From positions 62,001 to 126,000 of the forward strand of contig CANCPF010000003.1 in the NCBI GenBank assembly GCA_947379975.1: 64,000 nucleotides of DNA, given 5' to 3'. Below the pieces are notes generated by a model. That model saw only the letters and a program-made list of their open reading frames with translations. It was not told the DNA's origin and searched no databases. The stretch's first letter is position 1, and each line of letters starts with the position of its first letter. This stretch comes from Methylophilaceae bacterium. GTDB taxonomy: Bacteria > Pseudomonadota > Gammaproteobacteria > Burkholderiales > Methylophilaceae. Shown here piece after piece: positions 17,894-26,315 of the stretch. A program made the position numbers and the translations under genes.

Positions 17894-18850
17894 TTAAAAA
17901 ATGTAGCGTAAACCAGCTGAAAGTAGCAAGTTAGGTTCAATCTGATAGCCATTCACACGTTGGTAAATTGGTACTTGTAAGAAGCCAAATGCTTGAACCT
18001 GTTTGTTGATAGGCACCGTTATTCCTGGGCTAATATAAAGTAACGTTGCACCGCTATTTGGAATATCTGCCTGTGTCCCAGACTCCCGTTTCTCTATTCT
18101 GCTGTTTAATTGTAATTGTGGAATAAATGTTTCAAAACCCATATAACGCACGCCAGCGCTGGCATTTAAACCATTGCCAGGACGAAACTCTTTGTGCGAG
18201 TTAAGTGCAACCTGCAAGGTTGCTTGTGCAAAATAATCCCAATTACGGTTAATATTGCCAAAATGGTAGCCGCCCAGCAATAAATCTGTAGTGCCTGTTC
18301 CTAGCTGTAAGCCACGATCAAGTGGCGAGCCATCACTTAACAAGTCATTAGTGCTACCAGTAGGTAGCTTTAAACCAAAGGTGATGCCTGAACTGCGGTC
18401 GTCGGCTAATCCTTGATAGCGGCCGGTGATGCGTAAGTCACCAATTCCTTTTGAGGATGAAGTCAGTATTGTGTCTGGATAACCATCTTCGCCATAAGTG
18501 CCGTGGGAGCGACTAAACACTGGTAACTGCACATTGACCGCCCAGTCTTTATTGAAGCTATGATCCAAACCCAGCGTTAGATTGCGATTGATGGTGCTAT
18601 CCTGTACTTCAGTCCCGGCCGGAATGTCGCTTCGATTAACCGAACCGCTGCCGCTCCGATAATCATTTTGTTTGAAGTAGTCGAAACGAATGTCGAAACG
18701 CGTTCCTTCTCCGTTAGCAATGCCTTGACTAGTCCAGTCTGAATTAAGCGTGCAACCACAGCTAGAACAGGCTAATGCAGTTGTGATGTTAGCTAACATT
18801 AACATTGTGATTGCTGCCAGGGCTAAATTTTTGTGTGTAAGCGTATTCAT
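17894..18850 (-). CDS. Predicted outer-membrane barrel with N-terminal Cys cluster
   Basis: 318 residues. Signal peptide 1-27 ends ALA before C28, so the mature chain would begin CSSCGC (C28, C31, C33). The remainder is made of short amphipathic strands rich in Gly, Asn and aromatics and ends in LRYIF, the terminal aromatic typical of BAM-assembled barrels. It resembles the uncharacterised MetA-pathway/transporter-like beta-barrel proteins, but I cannot name a family with certainty. A lipobox reading (TALAC) is possible but poor. It is convergent with the TlpA thioredoxin and divergent from the BNR protein, sharing the box at 18917-18933. A role in metal or thiol handling is a guess from the Cys tag and location. 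Confidence 0.75.
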   Translation of the reverse strand: MNTLTHKNLALAAITMLMLANITTALACSSCGCTLNSDWTSQGIANGEGTRFDIRFDYFKQNDYRSGSGSVNRSDIPAGTEVQDSTINRNLTLGLDHSFNKDWAVNVQLPVFSRSHGTYGEDGYPDTILTSSSKGIGDLRITGRYQGLADDRSSGITFGLKLPTGSTNDLLSDGSPLDRGLQLGTGTTDLLLGGYHFGNINRNWDYFAQATLQVALNSHKEFRPGNGLNASAGVRYMGFETFIPQLQLNSRIEKRESGTQADIPNSGATLLYISPGITVPINKQVQAFGFLQVPIYQRVNGYQIEPNLLLSAGLRYIF

Positions 18851-18916
18851 GTTATTTAGTTAATAATTTCGATTGTATATATTCAGAATTATAAATATCC
18901 ATAGTTAAACTGTACA

Positions 18917-18933
18917 TGTGGCATATTGTCGCA
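18917..18933. promoter_or_regulatory. Putative RegA box, copy 2 (barrel | BNR protein)
   Basis: TGTGGCATATTGTCGCA, identical at 16 of 17 positions to 17168-17184. It lies 66 bases upstream of the barrel gene start (18850) and 80 bases upstream of the BNR gene. The flanking bases differ, so the conservation is confined to the box, which argues for a protein-binding site rather than a duplicated segment. Confidence 0.6.
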
Positions 18934-19013
18934 GGCGTTGGTTTTAATTGTGGCTGGCTTTATTTCTTAAAGCTAACACGCATTGAAGAGTACCTAAAAA
19001 ATAGAGTAATATC

Positions 19014-20225
19014 GTGCGGATGAAAAATCTATTCTTGTTTTGTGCGGTCTTTTTGATCAGTTTGCCTTTAAAAGTAACTTCTCATGAAGGTCACGCGCAA
19101 CAGCAAAAGCCTATGCTAGCCATAAGTGTGGCATTTGATTCCTCAGGTAATTTATGGAAGGCAAGTAGTAATGGTGATTTTGTGCAAGTTGAGTCTAGCC
19201 GCGATTTAGGCAAACATTTTTCTAAAGCCATCAGCATTAATCAAACTGCCCAAAAGATTGTCGCTGATGGCGAAGCGCGCCCCAAAATTGCTATCGGCCC
19301 AGATGGCAATATCTATCTCACGTGGACTCAGAGCTTAGCTAAACCATTCAGTGCTTATGTGTGGTTTGCACGGTCAATTAACGGTGGAAAAACTTTTGAA
19401 ACACCTTTCATTGTGCATCAAGATCGTGCCGAAATCACCCATCAATTTGAAGCACTGAATATAGCACCTAATGGCAATATCACCATTGCCTGGGTCGACA
19501 ATCGAGATAAAACCGCTGGTAAACCTTACGATGGCGCCGCTATTTATTACGCACTTTCAACAGATAAAGGCACGAGCTTTGCGCCTGAACAAAAGCTCGC
19601 TGATAATAGCTGCGAATGTTGCAGCATTGTTTTTACCCACAAGCCTAACGGTACCGTTGTTGCCATGTGGCGGCATGTGTTTGAAGGAGGTGAACGCGAC
19701 CATATGATTGCGGAGATTCCTATTAACGTTAGCCAAGCACCCGTTGTTCAGCGTGCTACATTTGGTCGCTGGAAAGTAGATGGTTGCCCACATCAAGGTG
19801 CCGCATTGGCTAGTGGCGGCGAGGGTAAAGATTGGTGGGGTTATCACATGGCTTGGTTTGATGGCGGCAATGATGAGACAGGTAAGGATGCCAGTTTATT
19901 TTATGCGCGTATGGATGGCGAAGCTTGGGTTTCATCGCCGGCCAAAAAATTCGGCAATCATAACAAGCAGGCCGGCCATCCAGCCTTGTTAAGTTTAGGT
20001 GAGAAAGTTTGGCTGGTGTGGCGTGAAACTGAAACTCTTAACAAGCTGACGCAATATACGATAGTGGCGAAGTTTTCAGACGATGGTGGTAGAAGTTGGA
20101 GTGAGGCTAAGACTGTTGCAAGTGCTGGCGATAAAGCCGATTATCCGCAATTGTTGGCTAAGGATAATCAGCCTTTTTTAGTGTGGAACACACTTAAAGA
20201 CGGTTTACAGATTATTGCTTTGTAA
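19014..20225 (+). CDS. Secreted BNR-repeat (sialidase-fold) protein with CxCC motif
   Basis: 403-residue exported protein with signal peptide (about 1-23) followed by the His-containing SHEGHAQQ. It is built from a beta-propeller-like series with Asp-box-type repeats such as SINGGKTFE (121-129), STDKGTSFA (182-190) and SDDGGRSWS near the C-terminus. An unusual SCECC motif (C200, C202, C203) and DGCPHQG further on are not expected in a sialidase. I see no sialidase catalytic set, so glycan hydrolysis should not be assumed. Start: GTG 19014 has AGAG 7 bases upstream; ATG 19020 (two codons later) is the alternative. It is the third gene associated with the RegA-like boxes. Cys/His clusters hint at copper or another soft metal. 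Confidence 0.75.
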   Translation: MRMKNLFLFCAVFLISLPLKVTSHEGHAQQQKPMLAISVAFDSSGNLWKASSNGDFVQVESSRDLGKHFSKAISINQTAQKIVADGEARPKIAIGPDGNIYLTWTQSLAKPFSAYVWFARSINGGKTFETPFIVHQDRAEITHQFEALNIAPNGNITIAWVDNRDKTAGKPYDGAAIYYALSTDKGTSFAPEQKLADNSCECCSIVFTHKPNGTVVAMWRHVFEGGERDHMIAEIPINVSQAPVVQRATFGRWKVDGCPHQGAALASGGEGKDWWGYHMAWFDGGNDETGKDASLFYARMDGEAWVSSPAKKFGNHNKQAGHPALLSLGEKVWLVWRETETLNKLTQYTIVAKFSDDGGRSWSEAKTVASAGDKADYPQLLAKDNQPFLVWNTLKDGLQIIAL

Positions 20226-20320
20226 ATGACTTAATTTATAAGTGCCTGGCTTGTACATCTTGGGCTTGGACTTGGGCTTACAGGTGCTTGGTTTTTGGCC
20301 GCATTGGTTTTGAAGACTAT

Positions 20321-20980
20321 TTATAAACACCATACTTTAGTGTGGTGAGTAAGTTCCATCCAAATAGCCCATGCGCTGGCGCTACTTAATAACAAGCCGG
20401 CAAGGCGCATGCCGTATGGTTCTACTAAGTTGGTTTTAAGTTTTAGCCACAGCCACGGCGCAAAAAATAATGAAACACTAGAACCTATTGCAAAGGCTGC
20501 CATACTGAGTGCGCCACCAAGTGGATTACCGTTAAACGATGAAATAATTAGTGCTGAATATAGCAAACCGCAAGGCATTAATGCCCACAGCATGCCAATA
20601 TAAAAATTCCCGCCTTGAATCAAACTTAGTTTTTTGACATGGCGCCAAATGCTCCGGCCAGCTTGGTCGACCCAAACAGGCTGGCGTGCATAAACCAATA
20701 GCAACATACCCCAAAAAAATACCAGCACATGAAAAAATGTCCAGAGCGGGTGCAGTATTGCGCTGTAAGTGGATAACCAGGCAATACTTTGGATGGCAAA
20801 TGTGGCGATAGCGCCCATCGCAGCATAACCACACAAGCGTCCAAGATGAAAGAGTTGAATTGCGTATGGTTTTGCTGATGTCTGCGATATTGATGTGCAG
20901 GCCGCGCCACACATGGCTACGCAATGTGGGCCGCCAGCCAAGCCCATTAGCAGCGCACTATAAATGAGCGCAGTTTGCAC
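20321..20980 (-). CDS. SafE/UreH-like membrane protein at the end of the cbb3 operon
   Basis: 219-residue polytopic protein of the sulfite exporter TauE/SafE - UreH transmembrane family (COG2836-like). It has about six helices. The first contains LAGGPHCVAMCGAAC, the conserved His-Cys-Met-Cys motif of the family, and a later helix contains ALMPCGLLYSA. It is last in the minus-strand run ccoI-S-N-O-Q-P-G-H, 21 bases after fixH. This family is repeatedly found next to cbb3 oxidase genes and may move copper or assist heme-copper site assembly. The substrate is not shown by sequence. Confidence 0.8.
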   Translation of the reverse strand: MQTALIYSALLMGLAGGPHCVAMCGAACTSISQTSAKPYAIQLFHLGRLCGYAAMGAIATFAIQSIAWLSTYSAILHPLWTFFHVLVFFWGMLLLVYARQPVWVDQAGRSIWRHVKKLSLIQGGNFYIGMLWALMPCGLLYSALIISSFNGNPLGGALSMAAFAIGSSVSLFFAPWLWLKLKTNLVEPYGMRLAGLLLSSASAWAIWMELTHHTKVWCL

Positions 20981-21001
20981 GCGTCTATACTTATTTTAGG
21001 T

Positions 21002-21310
21002 TTATTTATTAATGCCAGTGGCAGCGTGATTTCTAGCCAGCACTGCTGGCGCCAAGGCATTCTTCTCAGCGGTAGTAAGCGTTTCTGGTTTATTGGCATT
21101 AAGCGATTGATCCGCTAACGTTTTGTTAATATTAATACCTTTCTGGTAGTAATCTTCGTCAATCACTGGGTCGCGATGGCTAACCGCAATATAGACTGTG
21201 ATTAGACTGGCAACCACCACTGCGGCTGGGCCGCCAAAGGCTAACCAAGCATAACCGTGATGCCACCAAGCTTTGTTTTTATCATCACTCATTGTTTTAT
21301 TTTCTTGCAT
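21002..21310 (-). CDS. ccoH: FixH/CcoH family cbb3 oxidase assembly protein
   Basis: Small single-span membrane protein needed for stable assembly of cbb3 cytochrome oxidase. 102 residues from ATG 21310. There is one membrane helix (about 20-43) followed by the family signature VIDEDYYQKGININ. The upstream AAGGAATAACGTG gives a good ribosome binding site for ATG 21310; the adjacent GTG at 21313 is the alternative. It follows ccoG in the operon. The C-terminal domain is shorter than in FixH of rhizobia (about 160 residues), a common condensed form in betaproteobacteria. Confidence 0.85.
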   Translation of the reverse strand: MQENKTMSDDKNKAWWHHGYAWLAFGGPAAVVVASLITVYIAVSHRDPVIDEDYYQKGININKTLADQSLNANKPETLTTAEKNALAPAVLARNHAATGINK

Positions 21311-21384
21311 CACGTTATTCCTTATTTGAACGACATCTTTTAGTCATATTTCTTACTATATTAACACTTTGTTTCTAGTCTATT

Positions 21385-22821
21385 TTATTGGGCAATGTAA
21401 AAAATGGATCTTTCAGAAACATGTTCTGTTTTGCCTAGTGCATCAATTTCGAAAATTATTTTATGTGAGCCGCTTTTAGCGGTGCCATCTAAAATTTGCA
21501 GGCTGACAGAAAAAGTCCTTGATGACGCAGGATCGACCTTGAATTCTTTTCTCGAAGCGACGGATAAACCTTTTAATCCAGAAACAGAAATGCGATAAAT
21601 TTCGGGTGTTTCAGTGGCGTTACTAACTTGCAATCGATAAACATTTTCCACAAATCCGCCTGGCATCAGTCGCGACATTACACCATTATCGCGCATCACA
21701 TCCACGGTGAATGATGAACGCAAGCCTAAAGAAGCAACTAACCCAATAGTCAAGGCTAGCAATACACCGCTATAAACCAGTACACGTGGCCTTAATATTT
21801 TTTGCACAATCTGATGTTTAGTCCAATGCTGGCTTAGACCATTTTGTGTTGAAAAGCGGATTAGCCCACGCGGATATTCCATTTTATCCATCACGCTATC
21901 ACAAGCATCTATACATAGGCCGCAGCTGATACATTCATATTGTAGGCCATCTCGAATATCAATACCTACCGGACAAACTTGCACGCAAAAATTACAATCG
22001 ATACAGTCACCCAAGCCTTTTTCTTTAGCATTGACCTTGCGAGAACGGCCACTCCGAGGTTCGCCACGTTCTTCATCATAGGTCACAATCAAAGTGTCTT
22101 TATCAAACATGGCACTTTGAAAGCGTGCATAAGGACACATGTATTTACACACTTGTTCACGCAAAAATCCGGCATTACCATAAGTGGCAAAGCCGTAAAA
22201 GCATATCCAGAAGGTTTCCCAAGGGCCTAAATTAAAATGTACTATGCCGTCAATAAGCCCACGAATCGGGCTAAAGTAACCTAAGAAGGTAAAGCCGGTC
22301 CACATAGAAAAACTAATCCACACAAAGTGCTTCAGCCATTTTTTGAAAACTTTACTGACACATAACTTTGAATTATCCAGCTTGATCCTGGCAGCTCTGT
22401 CGCCCTCTATTTTTCCTTCTACCCACAAAAATATTTTGGTGTAGACAGTCTGCGGACATGAAAAGCCACACCAAAGTCGGCCCGCTACTGCGGTAAATAA
22501 AAATAGCGCAAGTGCGGCAATAATGAGTATGACCGCAAGATAAATCAAGTCTTGCGGGTATAGAATTAGGCCGAAAATATAAAATCTATGCGTACTAATG
22601 TCTAATAGCAGTGCTTGCCTATTGCCCCACTCTAGCCAAGGCATGCCGTAAAAAACGAGCTGAGTGATCCACAGCGTAATCCAGCGCCAGTTAGTGAAAA
22701 CTCCTGAAGTGCTACGTGGATATATTTTCTTTTGCGCTTCGTACAGCGACACAAATCCATCTTGAGATGTGTCGCTGACAATAGGAATTACTTTTCTTGG
22801 CTTCTTTTGACTAGTGGTCAC
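21385..22821 (-). CDS. ccoG: cbb3 oxidase accessory ferredoxin-like protein CcoG
   Basis: Membrane-bound iron-sulfur protein (FixG/RdxA) implicated in cupric reduction for the cbb3 copper site. The 478-residue protein has about five membrane helices, CGFSCPQTVYTK near residue 114, and a double 4Fe-4S ferredoxin domain. The first cluster ligands are CIDCNFCVQVCP, the second CISCGLCIDACD. A C-terminal Ig-like domain completes the usual architecture. It follows ccoP by 54 bases. Confidence 0.95.
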   Translation of the reverse strand: MTTSQKKPRKVIPIVSDTSQDGFVSLYEAQKKIYPRSTSGVFTNWRWITLWITQLVFYGMPWLEWGNRQALLLDISTHRFYIFGLILYPQDLIYLAVILIIAALALFLFTAVAGRLWCGFSCPQTVYTKIFLWVEGKIEGDRAARIKLDNSKLCVSKVFKKWLKHFVWISFSMWTGFTFLGYFSPIRGLIDGIVHFNLGPWETFWICFYGFATYGNAGFLREQVCKYMCPYARFQSAMFDKDTLIVTYDEERGEPRSGRSRKVNAKEKGLGDCIDCNFCVQVCPVGIDIRDGLQYECISCGLCIDACDSVMDKMEYPRGLIRFSTQNGLSQHWTKHQIVQKILRPRVLVYSGVLLALTIGLVASLGLRSSFTVDVMRDNGVMSRLMPGGFVENVYRLQVSNATETPEIYRISVSGLKGLSVASRKEFKVDPASSRTFSVSLQILDGTAKSGSHKIIFEIDALGKTEHVSERSIFYIAQ

Positions 22822-22875
22822 TCTTTATAGCTCATTTCAACATTACTCACTTTGGATAATTTTTATGTACTGAAT

Positions 22876-23799
22876 TTAGTCGTAAGACTTTTGGCTATTC
22901 GGCACATTAGAAAAACTCCACACATAAGATGCCAGTACATGAATCTGTTCTGGAGTTAAGCGTTCGCCTTGAGCTGGCATGATGTTTTCTTTACCGAGGT
23001 TAATGCGCTCAATAATGGCCGCTTCTCCAAAACCATGTAGCCAGATATTGTCGGTTAAATTAGCTGATCCAATATCTTGATTGCCTTTACCATCTGCACC
23101 ATGACAGGCTGCGCATACGGCAAATTTTTCTTTGCCTAATGCTGCACGTGCTGCGTCATGTGGGCTGTTAGATAAGCTTAGTACATAATTGGCTACGTTT
23201 TTAACATCATCTTGATCGCCCACTGCGGCTTGCATAGGCGGCATCATGCCATGTCTGCCTAAGGTAATGGTTTCTTTGATTTTTTCAGGGCTGCCGCCAT
23301 GTAACCAATCATGGTCAGTTAGATTTGGAAAGCCTTTGCTGCCATGGGCATCAGAGCCGTGGCATTGAGCACAATTGTTCATGAATAAACGCTCGCCTAT
23401 GGCCATTGCCTTTGCATCATGGGCAACATCTTCAGGTTTCATGGCAGTGAATTTCGCATAAATAGGCGCTAAACGCTTATTAGTATCAGCTACTTCATTT
23501 TCATATTGTCCAACTTCAGACCAGCCCAACAAGCCTTTGTTGGTGCCTAGACCAGGGAAAGCAATCAAATAAAAAACACCAAAAATACAGGTTAAAACAA
23601 ATAGCCACATCCACCATCTAGGTAGTGGATTGTTCATTTCAACAATATCCTCATCGTAAACATGGCCGGTAGTATTGTCAGTGTCGCTCATTGGTTTTAC
23701 TTTGCTCGTTACTATCAACAATACCAAGCAGCCGATAATGCCGCCAATTACAATAAACGAGATATAGTAAGACCAAAAGCCACTCGTAAAATCACTCAT
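22876..23799 (-). CDS. ccoP: cbb3 cytochrome oxidase subunit III (diheme cytochrome c)
   Basis: Electron-entry subunit of cbb3 oxidase. The 307-residue protein has two N-terminal membrane helices (about 10-31 and 62-83), the long form typical of many proteobacteria. Two c-type heme motifs follow, CAQCH (143-147) and CAACH (229-233), each with downstream methionine ligands (GMMPP; ENIMPAQG). The ATG overlaps the ccoQ stop by the ATGA arrangement, giving translational coupling. Confidence 0.97.
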   Translation of the reverse strand: MSDFTSGFWSYYISFIVIGGIIGCLVLLIVTSKVKPMSDTDNTTGHVYDEDIVEMNNPLPRWWMWLFVLTCIFGVFYLIAFPGLGTNKGLLGWSEVGQYENEVADTNKRLAPIYAKFTAMKPEDVAHDAKAMAIGERLFMNNCAQCHGSDAHGSKGFPNLTDHDWLHGGSPEKIKETITLGRHGMMPPMQAAVGDQDDVKNVANYVLSLSNSPHDAARAALGKEKFAVCAACHGADGKGNQDIGSANLTDNIWLHGFGEAAIIERINLGKENIMPAQGERLTPEQIHVLASYVWSFSNVPNSQKSYD

Positions 23800-23942
23800 T
23801 CTTCATCTCCTTCAAACGGCAAGTTAGCCGCCTCATCAAATTTATTTTTATTACTTCTAGCCCAAGCCCAAGCCCAAATGCCGATAAAGCTGATTAAGGC
23901 GCCAACTGTGGCTATGCTACGTAAATCATTAATATCTAACAT
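23796..23942 (-). CDS. ccoQ: cbb3 oxidase small subunit CcoQ
   Basis: A 48-residue protein that I translated from ATG 23942. It starts MLDINDLRSIATVG, has one membrane helix (about 8-27) ending in WAWAWARS, and has an acidic tail. This matches CcoQ/FixQ in size, topology and position between ccoO and ccoP. It stabilises the CcoP-CcoNO interaction. It begins 11 bases after the ccoO stop, and its TGA overlaps the ccoP ATG (ATGA). Confidence 0.93.
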   Translation of the reverse strand: MLDINDLRSIATVGALISFIGIWAWAWARSNKNKFDEAANLPFEGDEE

Positions 23943-23953
23943 AATTCACTCCA

Positions 23954-24592
23954 TTATTTGAGTGTGGTACCCAGTATTTGTAGGTAGGCAATAAGCGCTT
24001 CAGATTCAGTTTTACCGTAAACTTCTTCAGCCGAGCTTTTAATTTCTTCGTCTGTATACGGCACACCAGCAGTTCTAAGTGCTTTCATATGCGCTGGCAT
24101 ATGCATCGCATCCACTTTCGTTGTACCTAACCAAGGATAGCTAGGCATGATTGATTCTGGAATCAAATCACGCGGATTGTTCAGGTGAATACGGTGCCAT
24201 TCGTCGCTGTATTTTTTGCCGACACGCGCTAAATCAGGACCGGTACGTTTGCTACCCCACTGAAATGGGTGGTCAAATACAGACTCGCCTGCAACTGAAT
24301 AGTGACCATAGCGTAAGGTTTCGGCCTTGAACGGACGTATCATTTGTGAATGGCAGTTGTAACAACCTTCACGCGTGTAAATATCACGTCCGGCTAACTG
24401 CAATGGCGTATATGGCTTTAATCCTTTGATAGGCTCAGTGGTCGATTTTTGAAAAAATAGCGGCACGATTTCTACCAAACCACCAAATGAAACCACGCAC
24501 AGAATTAAAATTACCATTAAAAAACTATTAGTTTCAATGACTTCGTGCGTGAACCCTTTTTTTTCTGAAGCTTTAACTTTGTCTAGACTCAT
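23954..24592 (-). CDS. ccoO: cbb3 cytochrome oxidase subunit II (monoheme cytochrome c)
   Basis: Monoheme cytochrome c subunit that passes electrons from CcoP to the CcoN binuclear centre. The 212-residue protein has one N-terminal membrane helix (about 24-46). Its heme motif CYNCH is at 77-81 within the family signature REGCYNCHSQMIRPF. The axial Met is probably in IMPSYPWL. It starts 10 bases downstream of the ccoN stop. Confidence 0.97.
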   Translation of the reverse strand: MSLDKVKASEKKGFTHEVIETNSFLMVILILCVVSFGGLVEIVPLFFQKSTTEPIKGLKPYTPLQLAGRDIYTREGCYNCHSQMIRPFKAETLRYGHYSVAGESVFDHPFQWGSKRTGPDLARVGKKYSDEWHRIHLNNPRDLIPESIMPSYPWLGTTKVDAMHMPAHMKALRTAGVPYTDEEIKSSAEEVYGKTESEALIAYLQILGTTLK

Positions 24593-24602
24593 TTAAGTTC
24601 TC

Positions 24603-26084
24603 TTATGCATGAACGGATGTTGATGGTATTTTAGCTAAGGCATGACGACCCATAGAGGCCGTTTTTAATACATTCCAAAGCATAATGCAGGTGCCGCTTA
24701 GATATAACAGGCCGCCGATTAAACGTAATACGTAGAACGGATGCGTCGCTTTAACGGCCTCTACAAACGTATAAGTTAATGTGCCGTCATCATTCATGGC
24801 GCGCCACATTAAACCTTCTGCAACGCCTGAAATCCACATTGCAACGATATACAAAACAATACCGATAGTCGCGAGCCAAAAGTGTAATTCAATAGCTTTT
24901 TTGCTATACATTTGTGTTTGGCTGTATAGCCGCGGCACTAGGTAATAGATTGAACCCATGGCGATAAATCCAACCCAGCCTAGCGCACCTGAATGCACGT
25001 GGCCAATGGTCCAGTCGGTGTAATGTGATAGCGCATTCACTGTTTTAATCGCCATCATCGGACCTTCAAAGGTACTCATGCCGTAGAAAGATAGCGATAC
25101 AATCATAAAGCGTAAAATTGGGTCGTCGCGCAATTTGTGCCATGCGCCAGACATGGTCATCATGCCATTAATCATGCCGCCCCAGCTTGGTGCTAATAAA
25201 ATAAGCGATAAAACCATTCCTACTGATTGCGTCCAGTCAGGCAATGCGGTGTAGTGCAAATGGTGCGAACCTGCCCACATATAAGTGAAAATTAAGCCCC
25301 AGAAATGCACAATAGAAAGACGGTATGAATATACCGGGCGACCCGCTTGCTTAGGCACAAAGTAGTACATCATGCCCAAAAACCCAGCCGTTAAGAAAAA
25401 GCCAACCACGTTGTGACCATACCACCATTGAATCATGGCATCTTGTACGCCAGCATAAGCTGAATATGACTTCATTAATTCAGCAGGAACTTCCATACTG
25501 TTGACTAGGTGCAAAATGGCGATGACGATGATAAAAGCACCGTAGAACCAGTTTGCTACATAGATATGCTTCATTTTTCTGGCCGCTACAGTACCAAAGA
25601 ATACCGCTGCGTACATCAGCCAGATAATCAGTAGCAATATGTCAATCGGCCATTCTAGTTCGGCATATTCTTTACCTGAGGTGTAGCCTAGAGGCAGTGA
25701 GATAATGGCTGCTAAAATGATGGCTTGATAACCCCAAAATACCATGCGTGATAACAATGGAAAACGCAAACGCGTTTGACCAGTACGTTGCACAATGTAA
25801 AAAGACGTACCTAATAAAGTACAGCCACCAAAAGCAAATACGACTAAATTGGTGTGCAGTGGGCGTAGGCGTCCAAAACTAAACCAAGCGGTATCAAAAT
25901 TTAGTGCCGGGAAAGCTAGCTGCGAGGCAATAATTACACCCATCAACATACCTACCACACCCCAAACCACAGCCATTATTGTGAAATTTCTGACAGCGTA
26001 ATCATCGTAAAACGACGATGATAGACTCTCCGACTCTGCTTCCACCAACCCTAAATTGGCTGATGCTATATTGCTAACGCTCAT
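24603..26084 (-). CDS. ccoN: cbb3 cytochrome oxidase catalytic subunit I
   Basis: Proton-pumping heme-copper oxidase of the C type: reduces O2 to water with high affinity. The 493-residue protein has 12 or more membrane helices. The His ligands are visible in RPLHTNLVVFAFGG (low-spin heme), WWYGHNVVGFF (copper B with the Tyr-less C-family helix), SHHLHYTALPDW and GHVHSGALGW. The N-terminal 30 residues are a soluble extension. ccoS ends 90 bases upstream, with a small hairpin in the gap. No FNR-type TTGAT-N4-ATCAA site is visible in that gap. Confidence 0.97.
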   Translation of the reverse strand: MSVSNIASANLGLVEAESESLSSSFYDDYAVRNFTIMAVVWGVVGMLMGVIIASQLAFPALNFDTAWFSFGRLRPLHTNLVVFAFGGCTLLGTSFYIVQRTGQTRLRFPLLSRMVFWGYQAIILAAIISLPLGYTSGKEYAELEWPIDILLLIIWLMYAAVFFGTVAARKMKHIYVANWFYGAFIIVIAILHLVNSMEVPAELMKSYSAYAGVQDAMIQWWYGHNVVGFFLTAGFLGMMYYFVPKQAGRPVYSYRLSIVHFWGLIFTYMWAGSHHLHYTALPDWTQSVGMVLSLILLAPSWGGMINGMMTMSGAWHKLRDDPILRFMIVSLSFYGMSTFEGPMMAIKTVNALSHYTDWTIGHVHSGALGWVGFIAMGSIYYLVPRLYSQTQMYSKKAIELHFWLATIGIVLYIVAMWISGVAEGLMWRAMNDDGTLTYTFVEAVKATHPFYVLRLIGGLLYLSGTCIMLWNVLKTASMGRHALAKIPSTSVHA

Positions 26085-26143
26085 GACTTCTGCCTTTAAA
26101 AATTAAAACTAAAAACTAAAACTTACTAAATCCTAAATGACAT

Positions 26144-26157
26144 GGCTAGGATTAGCC
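26144..26157. other. Small hairpin in the ccoS-ccoN gap
   Basis: GGCTA-GGAT-TAGCC, a 5-bp perfect stem with four-base loop, in the 90-base spacer between ccoS and ccoN. It has no T-run on the minus strand. It could mark an mRNA processing or stabilisation point ahead of the highly needed structural genes; evidence is thin. Confidence 0.25.
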
Positions 26158-26174
26158 GTCGCCTAAATGCTGAC

Positions 26175-26315
26175 TTACTGGTCATCTTCCAAAATTCTTC
26201 GACCTTCATCTTCAATGTCTTCAAATTGGCCGCGATACACTGCCCACCAAAGTCCACCCAGTACACAAAGTGCCATCAGTACCGAAAGCGGCACGAGTAC
26301 AAATAAAATGTCCAT
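26175..26315 (-). CDS. ccoS: cbb3 oxidase maturation protein CcoS
   Basis: A 46-residue protein that I translated from ATG 26315: MDILFVLVPLSVLMALCV, then GGLWWAVYRGQFEDIEDEG and an acidic end. This is the CcoS pattern of one membrane helix and a short acidic tail with a conserved GQFED. CcoS is needed for insertion of cofactors into CcoN. Its ATG overlaps the ccoI stop (TAATG), so the two are translationally coupled. Confidence 0.93.
   Translation of the reverse strand: MDILFVLVPLSVLMALCVLGGLWWAVYRGQFEDIEDEGRRILEDDQ

Noticed and set aside
20240..20295. CTTGGGCTTGGACTTGGGCTT tandem-like words after the BNR gene
   Set aside because: Only about two imperfect units in a short untranslated stretch; no hairpin or regulatory pattern.
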